Assembly (NCBI GenBank): GCA_024278655.1
Contig: JAJRSV010000178.1
Span: forward strand, 1 to 12,710
Source of the DNA: Bacteroidota bacterium
GTDB lineage: Bacteria; Bacteroidota; Ignavibacteria; Ignavibacteriales; Ignavibacteriaceae
Direction of reading: 5' to 3'
Length of the DNA: 12,710 nt
Of this stretch, positions 7,901-12,710 are shown piece after piece (positions within the stretch are counted from its first letter, which is position 1; each line of letters begins with the position of its first letter). The notes below the pieces were generated by a model that saw only the letters and a list, made by a program, of their open reading frames with translations, was not told where the DNA came from and ran no database searches. A program made the position numbers and the translations under genes.

Positions 7901-8525
7901 AACTTCTTCAATAAGTGTTAAAATTGACGTTGTTGGAGAATTGCCAACATTGCAAGCTTTCACAGCTGTTCCGATGCAAAATGATCTTACAACACCGGTG
8001 AAGGTTAAACTTGAAGCTATCGGAGCGCTTGATCCGGACGGCCAGATCGTTAAATATTTATGGTGGTATTATAACGAAAAAGATCCGGATTTAACAATGG
8101 GTCATACTATTACTCAACAACCAATAGCAAATATAACAATCGGAACACGAGGAGTGGAAGGGGAAGAAATGACATATAAATTCGGTCTTAAAATGACAGA
8201 TCAGGAGAATTTTGAAGTAGATGTTAATGATATTTTAGCTGAAAATCTGATTCCTTCAATTGATGTTGTAAACGGCCCTAACGATATTCCGGTTGCCAGG
8301 TTTACAGTTGATCGGACAAGTATTATGGTTGGCGAAACAATTAATTTTACAAGTAGCTCGTTCGATCCAGATGGTCGCATAGTTCAATACATTTGGGATT
8401 TTGAAGGTGATGGGTTCAGTAACAATAAAGCGTCATCACAGTCTACAATTGCTCATACTTATGAAACTCCAAATGTAAATGGAATTAATGTTAGATTAAA
8501 AGTAATTGATGATAATTTTGCCTAG
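4935..8525 (+). CDS. Giant hairpin-PKD surface protein, ended by an in-frame TAG
   Basis: The 1196 residues up to TAG begin with a signal peptide (MAIYKKLSKSLLFIMITALL; likely cleavage ASA|DL near residue 33). A short external segment with C35 and C48 and one pilin-like hairpin (about 80-150, turn GQEEQTTKGKK) follow. Then comes an extracellular helical region (about 165-400) with no family I recognise, and a series of PKD/Ig-like domains starting near 398, 478, 616, 696, 803, 898, 1003 and 1118. Clear PKD signatures are WDFGDG (435-440), WDFGDN (561-566), WDFGDQ (850-855) and WDFGDT (957-961). Repeated DPDG turns mark strand B/C loops. PKD domains are beta-sandwiches common in surface and adhesion proteins. 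The TAG falls inside the last strand region of the eighth domain. The same frame continues to a membrane anchor at 9371, so the natural product is probably 1478 residues. It has its own promoter (4884-4912). Confidence 0.85.
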   Translation: MAIYKKLSKSLLFIMITALLLSVFTSVQTASADLCSELAQGTGGFFSCGEGETTFTKFKGGLQPPSEEGYDTSLTQETNLRDFILKTVNFVLGFLGLVAVIVVIYGGVLYVTAAGQEEQTTKGKKSITYALIGIVIILVSFALVNTVIRGIGRGTDQGINTQTQLSGAAPEELTGDQTGAIQRLFFLAATNVERAAKGLAQGYAHYVDVNDLLADLRNVPKVKDEQQITIFINDMKRALNNIVSASGDLSRVSEEAKKAENIVEKWQKRTAEDQILAAENRWWTKDNELNDFQDDIIAATTGLENENQLDFDDMIDGLLNDLGDLKNQLEESGFVSTSGTEFQVTYDRAYRSLENLLLTTPNNQKVVDALEALSELHTVVQNIQFVATVISTDVDKGNGPLIVNMDALKSMRPDFQTINEEDISWDFGDGTEVFGRFAVSHVYKKTGTYIITLKIKGDSSKNIASGVAYKEITVLPPASQLNLKAFLGARDLGYLSLYKDGFLVTDKNRLNVTLSEARDIGITLDASESRGGFQSQQTQEAGETYIQTIRWDFGDNTDPVMGEMVAQDVQTHYYGEQGTYPVIVEVTDSRGIKDRKIFEIVVDSPAARIKVNPGTKTRINQDIQFDAGQSSSDGGQIVGYNWDIQNASLRYSAEKSSESFTESFESPGIYNVNLTITDNLGESATDTTSLIVESEPPEAEYTYSVQDSSKPHIYFFDGTKSLDPDGNVQTGEYTYKWTVAAVDDDYDFVDENGEIDPDGASKKRMYVKFYRIGDYDVTLQVDDPNEPGNPGVPSTKTVKVDSILDVSFAEENSSAAMLDENSEATVTFSGISENGVAYEWDFGDQTNPVSGEMIGGTIQVSHTYTVAGSFDVRLTVFDREDNENTIKRRIIIGEADNPLAVISLKVDGNDIFDLSEPITVNRKSVIQFSAENSLNRDGTGRRLGYQWDFGDTKRSTQKTITHTYSDLSPLDPGYYEATLKVLDKNDLTKTSSISVKIDVVGELPTLQAFTAVPMQNDLTTPVKVKLEAIGALDPDGQIVKYLWWYYNEKDPDLTMGHTITQQPIANITIGTRGVEGEEMTYKFGLKMTDQENFEVDVNDILAENLIPSIDVVNGPNDIPVARFTVDRTSIMVGETINFTSSSFDPDGRIVQYIWDFEGDGFSNNKASSQSTIAHTYETPNVNGINVRLKVIDDNFA
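7445..7466 (+). repeat. 22-base repeat shared with the second PKD gene
   Basis: This stretch encodes the YEWDFGD core of PKD domain 5. It is identical at all 22 bases to 10729-10750 in the gene at 9383, where it encodes the same PKD core. The identity extends to synonymous positions. It may come from shared codon preference or from recombination between the two repeat proteins. Confidence 0.75.
8523..8525 (+). other. In-frame amber codon splitting the giant PKD gene
   Basis: The codons read GCC TAG TCG. The frame of the gene at 4935 continues unbroken through it for 281 further sense codons. Compared with domain 3 (TDNLGES, residues 677-683), the local sequence DDNFA-stop-S places TAG where Glu sits, so a single GAG-to-TAG change would explain it. 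The base after the stop is T, which is not the leaky TAG-C context. Confidence 0.85.
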
Positions 8526-9371
8526 TCGGTTTCTCCGCCGGTTAAAGTATATATAGATACAATCGCAAAACCGCCTACCGCTGCGTTTAAATCCGAGCAA
8601 GCCAGCGGGAATACAATGAAATTCATTAACAATTCCACGGCCGATGAATCAGCCGGCGCGGAATTAGTTAAATATAAATGGGATTTTGATATAAGTTCGC
8701 CTTCTGAAAGTGCAGATAGCAATGGTGATGGAATAAAAGATAATGACATTGATTCAACCGAAAAAGATCCTGAATTTACTTATGAAAAGTCGGGAATTTA
8801 CAGAGCTAAATTGACTGTTGAAGATAATTTGGGAAATAAAAGCGAAATTATAAATTTTGTTAATGTAAAACCTGATAGTACTCAGCCACAAACAGTTGAT
8901 ACATTAACCGCGGATTTTACAACCGTTCCTTCGGTTGATCCCACGGATAACGCGATACATCTATCCGGAGATTTTGATGAAGTCAGGTTTAATTTTATAG
9001 GGTCCACAGGTGATATAGTGAAATATGTTTTCGATAATAATATATATATTGATTCAAACGAAAACGGACGAAAAGCCGATGATGAAGATTACGTGACAAC
9101 AGTTCCAGGGGTGTATACAACTACATTTAATCCTGAAGCGGATAGAATTAAGGTTCGACTTACTGTTTATGATAAAGAAGGAAATATCGCAATTAAAGAA
9201 GTGAGAATTGTATTTGATAATAAAATTAACGATATAGGGGTAAATATACTTGGAGTTATGCCTCAAAATCAGATTTCTGCAATAGTTGTAAGTATCGTGT
9301 TATTTGCTATAGTTAGTTTAAGTCTTTATATACATTCCGAGCGTCTTGAAGGTTCTCGGAAAAAGAAATAA
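8526..9371 (+). pseudogene. C-terminal part of the giant PKD protein beyond the TAG
   Basis: This is the same frame as 4935-8525, 281 codons then TAA. It completes PKD domain 8 (SVSPPVKVYI), adds domain 9 (PTAAF...KYKWDFD...TYEKSGIYRAKLTVEDNLG) and a PKD-like domain 10 (starting LTADF). It ends with a hydrophobic helix ISAIVVSIVLFAIVSLSLYI and the basic tail SERLEGSRKKK, a proper membrane stop-anchor. Domains 9 and 10 carry Asp-rich inserts (DSNGDGIKDNDID; DSNENGRKADDED) that resemble calcium-binding loops. The first ATG, at 8616, is mid-domain (just before KFINNS) and has no ribosome site or signal sequence. Independent expression is therefore unlikely, although a gene caller would start there. 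Either this is the broken 3' end of one gene, or it is made by amber read-through. Confidence 0.8.
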
Positions 9372-9382
9372 TCATAATATTT

Positions 9383-11707
9383 ATGGATAATACTTCTGAA
9401 AATAAACCCGATTTTGAAGATTTCGGGACAGGACAGGTTAAACCAAATAAGCCGGAAGCTCAGGCTATGGAAGTTCCGAAAGTAAAGCCGCCGGAAAAGC
9501 CGCAGGCCGCGTCAGCTCCTGTTGCGCCGATACCGGCGGCACCTCCAGCTCCAGCAATGACTTCGCCACCATCAGCGCCGAAGGCATCAGCGCCGCCACC
9601 ATCAGTGCCGGTGGCACCTCCGGCACAACCGACGGTTCCTAAAAAGAAAATTCTTTCAAAAGAAGAAATTATTAAACGAGATGCAAAACGAAACAAGAAA
9701 TTAATGCTTGGGTGCGGCTCCGCATTCGGATGTGCGACTATCGTATTAATCGTGTTAATTTTTATATTTGTAGGAACGGGATCAAGCGCAATGGCTGAAT
9801 CTCTCGGAATTAATCAACAAGCCCTCGTAAATTCATTAATCCTGATAGTGAATATTTTCTTTGGAATAGGAGCTTTCATCACTTTTATTCTAACTATCGG
9901 CGGCATTTTCAGAAGCATTATGGCCAGAAAGGACGATAAAGAAACAAAAAGAAAGGGATACATGTTGTCATTAGGTTCATTTGGAGCATTCATAATTATT
10001 ATTATGTTATGGATCGGGGCGTGGTATTATTTAAACGCCAAACGTGTGCCTCAGGCCCCTGTTGTAACAACAGTTCAAACTATTCCCGAATCAACGTTAA
10101 ATCTTGCCGCCCCGGTTGATGTTACATTTGACGCTTCGCAATTACCGATTGACACAAAAAACTATGAAGTAATTTCATATTTTTGGGATTTTGGTGATGG
10201 AAATGCAAGTGCTGGAACAAGTGTTGAAACACACAGATATGAAAAAAAAGGGGATGGTCGTTACAATGTTAAATTAACAGTTACGTTAAGAAATAAAACC
10301 ACAGGGGAAGAAGAAACTTATAATTTTGAAAATATAGTAACAATTGCCGACGAGAAAGTCGCCGCAGTAATTAATGTAGATAATGAATCAGGCAATGCGC
10401 CTCTTACAGTTAAATTTGATGGGTCTGAATCTACCGATCCGGACGGAACGATAGAAACATATGCCTGGGAAATTGATGGTGCCGGCTTTACTGAAGGTGA
10501 TAAAATTTTCACTCATACATTTGAGCAGGTTGGAACATACACAGTTCGATTAAGAGTTACAAATACTCAAGGGAAATGGGATATTGCCGAACAAAAAATA
10601 ATTGTTGCGGCAGGGAATGTCCCTGTTCCTGTAATTGACGTTCTTAATTCTGATGGAGCTTTTTATGTAGATCAAAATTATACATTTGACGCTTCAAAAT
10701 CATCAAGTTCGGTCGGCTCGATAACAAAATATGAATGGGATTTTGGCGATGGATCTGCAAAAGCAAAAACACGAACTGCGCAGCATTCTTTTGATAAGGA
10801 AGGGATATATGTTGTTGTATTAACAGTTACCGATGAAGACGGATCAACAGCCGAAACAACACTTGAGGTTGAAGTTAAAATTGCCGCTTCGGCTCCAAAT
10901 GCTGTTATGAAGTCCGAACCGGCTAAAGAAAGCGCGGATGCAACGTCCATTTCGGGAACGGTACCGTTTGAAGTAACTTTTGATGGAACTTCAAGTACTG
11001 ATCCCGATGATGACATTGTTGACTATCAATGGGATTTTGATAACGATGGCGAATATGACGGAGTTGGGGAAACGGTTGCATGGGTATTTAATGATCCCGG
11101 AACTTACACGGTTTCATTAGTAGTAACTGATTCTGCAGGATTCGAAGGTAAAGATGTACTGCTTGTCAAAGCTTTATCAAGAGGATTGGAACCCGTAGTG
11201 ACCGCTGACCCAGTATCGGGGGTTGTTCCGTTAACAGTTACTTTTGATGCAACGGGATCAAGTTATTCCGATGGCCAAATAGTAAGTTATGAGTGGGATT
11301 TTGGTGACGGATCACTGCCAAGAAGTGATGTTGGAAAAGTTACTTATAAATACACAAAAATAGGCAATTTTACAGCTACCGTAAAAGTTAGAACAAACGA
11401 TGGAAAAGAAGATACTGCGAAAATCCTGATAAGTGTAAGGCAAGTTCCTTTAGTATCATGTTTTGAGCCAAGTTCAACCGTTGGGACCGCCCCTTTAACA
11501 GTTACATTTAATCCGCAATGTTCCACGGGGACAATTGCCAAATATAGATGGGTTTTCGGTAATGGTGAAACGTCCGCGACCAGAAAACCAACATATACAT
11601 TTGGACTTCCGGGTTCATATGAAGTAACATTGGAAGTGTCAGATGCTCAGAATGTAGTGGATACATCCTCAAAATTTATTACAGTTACAGGAGAAATTAC
11701 AAATTAA
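9383..11707 (+). CDS. Three-helix membrane protein with six extracellular PKD domains
   Basis: This 774-residue protein has no signal peptide. It starts with an acidic segment, then a Pro/Ala/Ser-rich stretch (about 23-90) and a basic KKKILSKEEIIKRDAKRNKK, all presumably cytoplasmic. Helices lie at about 109-131, 149-175 and 193-217. The last two flank a basic loop, ARKDDKETKRK, and look like a diverged version of the pilin-like hairpin next door. This topology puts the rest outside: PKD domains start near 226, 337, 424, 506, 613 and 690, with WDFGDG at 268-273, 462-467 and 638-643 and DPDG at 362-365. The last domain has C693 and C713, placed to form a disulphide, and ends without a C-terminal anchor. 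The ATG is 11 bases after the previous TAA with no Shine-Dalgarno motif. It probably forms part of the same surface structure as the giant PKD protein. Confidence 0.9.
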   Translation: MDNTSENKPDFEDFGTGQVKPNKPEAQAMEVPKVKPPEKPQAASAPVAPIPAAPPAPAMTSPPSAPKASAPPPSVPVAPPAQPTVPKKKILSKEEIIKRDAKRNKKLMLGCGSAFGCATIVLIVLIFIFVGTGSSAMAESLGINQQALVNSLILIVNIFFGIGAFITFILTIGGIFRSIMARKDDKETKRKGYMLSLGSFGAFIIIIMLWIGAWYYLNAKRVPQAPVVTTVQTIPESTLNLAAPVDVTFDASQLPIDTKNYEVISYFWDFGDGNASAGTSVETHRYEKKGDGRYNVKLTVTLRNKTTGEEETYNFENIVTIADEKVAAVINVDNESGNAPLTVKFDGSESTDPDGTIETYAWEIDGAGFTEGDKIFTHTFEQVGTYTVRLRVTNTQGKWDIAEQKIIVAAGNVPVPVIDVLNSDGAFYVDQNYTFDASKSSSSVGSITKYEWDFGDGSAKAKTRTAQHSFDKEGIYVVVLTVTDEDGSTAETTLEVEVKIAASAPNAVMKSEPAKESADATSISGTVPFEVTFDGTSSTDPDDDIVDYQWDFDNDGEYDGVGETVAWVFNDPGTYTVSLVVTDSAGFEGKDVLLVKALSRGLEPVVTADPVSGVVPLTVTFDATGSSYSDGQIVSYEWDFGDGSLPRSDVGKVTYKYTKIGNFTATVKVRTNDGKEDTAKILISVRQVPLVSCFEPSSTVGTAPLTVTFNPQCSTGTIAKYRWVFGNGETSATRKPTYTFGLPGSYEVTLEVSDAQNVVDTSSKFITVTGEITN
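9564..9610 (+). repeat. Short tandem repeat in the Pro/Ala-rich head
   Basis: A 17-base unit at 9564-9580 recurs at 9594-9610 with one mismatch, a 30-base (10-residue) period. It encodes part of the SPPSAP...PPPSVP low-complexity cytoplasmic segment of the gene at 9383. Length change here would stay in frame. Confidence 0.6.
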
Positions 11708-11713
11708 TATTTT

Positions 11714-11830
11714 ATGGCTTTAAATAAACGTCAAAAAAAGGTTGTGCAAATTATCGGGTTACTCGCAATTATTGCTCTTGTTTTAACCAGTTTTGCCCCT
11801 GCATTAGCTATTATGTTTGCACAGCAGTAG
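11714..11830 (+). CDS. Small single-helix membrane protein (38 residues)
   Basis: The product is a basic N-terminus (MALNKRQKKVVQ), one hydrophobic helix (about 13-34, with a Pro in SFAPALA) and a short FAQQ tail. It starts 6 bases after the stop of the PKD gene, the same tight spacing and AT-rich start context seen between the other genes of this strand. That supports it as the last gene of the transcript. It ends in TAG, and a TGA follows two codons later. The family is not recognised. Roles as a small membrane partner or as a secreted peptide (FAPALA could be a signal-peptidase site) are both possible. Confidence 0.6.
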   Translation: MALNKRQKKVVQIIGLLAIIALVLTSFAPALAIMFAQQ

Positions 11831-11833
11831 GCT

Positions 11834-11850
11834 GGTTGACCATGGTAACC
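11834..11850 (+). promoter_or_regulatory. Near-perfect palindrome overlapping a -35 box (candidate operator)
   Basis: Removing one base (G at 11838) leaves a perfect 16-base palindrome, GGTTACCATGGTAACC. The site covers the -35 hexamer TTGACC of the downstream promoter, where a bound repressor would block RNA polymerase. There is no T-run after it, so it is not an intrinsic terminator. No regulator gene is visible in the window. Confidence 0.4.
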
Positions 11851-11864
11851 GGAAGTGGTATAAT
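11836..11864 (+). promoter_or_regulatory. Near-consensus promoter for the EGF-like gene
   Basis: The -35 box is TTGACC (11836-11841, 5/6), the spacer is 17 bases, and the -10 box TATAAT (11859-11864) is perfect with TGG before it (extended -10). Transcription should start near 11871, giving a leader of about 65 AT-rich bases before the ATG at 11936. It begins 5 bases after the stop of the 38-residue gene. Confidence 0.75.
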
Positions 11865-11935
11865 ATTAAGATAAAATAAATATAATACCGTTTTTGAATA
11901 TACTTTAAAAATAAAAACAAATAACAATATCTTCC

Positions 11936-12710
11936 ATGGAAAATCCTTCAGAAAATAACCAGGCTATGCCGGATGAATCTTCAGGAAATGTACAGATGGA
12001 AGCCAGTCCTGCAAATCAATCCAAATCAAAGAAGAAATTCTTCACAACAGGAAAGATTATTTCCGTATTTGCCGGTTTGCTTCTTATTGGTACAGTAGTT
12101 GGCATTCTTTATTATGCTCAAAGTGGTGATCGTTTTAAAGGTGCACTTATTGCCCCAACTACTTCAATAAAGAAAATTACGCCTTTAACCACTACCACCA
12201 CACAAGATACTACCAAGGTGTCAAGCTTACAGCCAACGGAAACGACAGGTACGGGGCTTAAAACAAATAATGCCACAACTTTGCAATCCGCATCAAAACT
12301 TAATACGGTAAAACCTCCGACAGCAGTTACATGTGATTCATCTAAAGGATTAACTTCATCAACCGATGCAGCCGGCAATACTATTTGTGTATGTGACGGA
12401 TCAAGAAATTTTATACCTAATCCAGAATCTCCTCCAACAGGAGCGACTACGTTAACAACAAATACGGCCTCTTCTTATGATGTTTGTGTTTGTGCGGAAG
12501 GATATACATTACAAAATGGTGAGTGCGTAGAGGAGGGGGGTACAACTAAACTAACAACTTCGCAACTTCTTGATAGAACTTTAGTGAAAACTTCGGAACC
12601 AACCATTACGGAAGAGCCATCTTGTCCGAATAATGAAATGGATTTAATTGTTACTCCCGGCAGTACTTCCCTTACTCATGTTTCTCCGACAACATATCAG
12701 TGTCTTTGTC
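11936..12710 (+). CDS. Partial membrane-anchored Thr-rich protein with EGF-like cysteine motifs
   Basis: The frame opens at the ATG at 11936 and is still open at the right edge (258 complete codons), so the C-terminus is missing. The N-terminal 40 residues are polar and end in SKSKKKFF, presumably cytoplasmic. A single helix spans about 41-61, followed by an external Thr/Ser-rich linker (about 73-130). Cysteines then come in a repeated pattern: C133 with CVC at 151-153; CVC at 184-186 with C197 in CAEGYTLQNGEC; C240 with CLC at 256-258. CxC followed by GY...NGxC is typical of EGF-like modules, which are disulphide-bonded extracellular domains. Here spacing is loose and Thr-rich spacers separate the modules. 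It is transcribed from its own promoter (11836-11864), with no Shine-Dalgarno motif before the start. A surface or adhesion role is inferred from architecture and neighbours. Confidence 0.8.
   Translation, partial: MENPSENNQAMPDESSGNVQMEASPANQSKSKKKFFTTGKIISVFAGLLLIGTVVGILYYAQSGDRFKGALIAPTTSIKKITPLTTTTTQDTTKVSSLQPTETTGTGLKTNNATTLQSASKLNTVKPPTAVTCDSSKGLTSSTDAAGNTICVCDGSRNFIPNPESPPTGATTLTTNTASSYDVCVCAEGYTLQNGECVEEGGTTKLTTSQLLDRTLVKTSEPTITEEPSCPNNEMDLIVTPGSTSLTHVSPTTYQCLC

Noticed and set aside
8616..9371. Separate 251-residue gene starting at the ATG at 8616
   Set aside because: The ATG is in the middle of a PKD domain, in the same frame as the gene at 4935, with no ribosome site, promoter or signal peptide. 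The coding sequence clearly extends upstream to the TAG.
6200..11600. Repeat array (CRISPR-like) from recurring TGGGATTTTGG units
   Set aside because: The units lie in frame at irregular spacing and encode the WDFGD core of PKD domains; they are protein repeats.
11834..11864. Intrinsic terminator after the 38-residue gene
   Set aside because: The palindrome has almost no loop and no following T-run, and it overlaps a near-consensus promoter.
11881..11886. Second TATAAT as an extra promoter
   Set aside because: It has no acceptable -35 box at 16-18 bases and lies in the AT-rich leader of the stronger promoter.

Overview
The window is AT-rich and looks like a chromosomal segment of a candidate-phyla-radiation (Patescibacteria) type bacterium, possibly from the Peregrinibacteria/Gracilibacteria side. 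This rests on tandem two-helix 'GGNEE...KAKK' pilin-like modules, very long PKD-repeat surface proteins, and start codons without clear Shine-Dalgarno sequences. TGA acts as a normal stop: it ends two genes, one in an ATGA overlap. The genome is therefore not using the TGA=Gly code of some Gracilibacteria/Absconditabacteria. The lineage is an inference from gene style only.

Left end, minus strand (1-964): secE, nusG and a partial single-pass membrane protein gene running off the edge. They are tightly packed, and nusG overlaps the next gene as TAATG. The 174-base gap 965-1138 holds two back-to-back sigma70-type promoters. One drives secE-nusG leftward and the other drives the surface locus rightward.

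Centre, plus strand (1139-9371): an unrecognised lysine-rich, probably cytoplasmic coiled-coil protein overlaps by ATGA a secreted-then-membrane protein with three pilin-like hairpin modules (2809-3921). A second three-module protein follows (3929-4879). Next, from its own near-consensus promoter, comes a giant protein (4935-9371) with signal peptide, one hairpin module, a roughly 240-residue helical region, about ten PKD-like domains and a C-terminal membrane anchor. An in-frame TAG at 8523-8525 interrupts this gene, while the same frame stays open and protein-like for 281 more codons to a natural membrane anchor.

Right end, plus strand (9383-12710): a second PKD protein with a Pro/Ala-rich cytoplasmic head, three membrane helices and six PKD domains; a 38-residue one-helix protein; then a strong promoter overlapping a near-perfect palindrome, driving a partial single-pass protein with a Thr-rich linker and EGF-like cysteine motifs.

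Taken together, this looks like a cell-envelope or surface-attachment locus. Multi-hairpin membrane proteins would form a base, and long Ig-like PKD chains plus a Cys-rich protein would project outward. No ATPase, peptidase or other secretion component is visible, so a working pilus or secretion machine cannot be claimed from this window.
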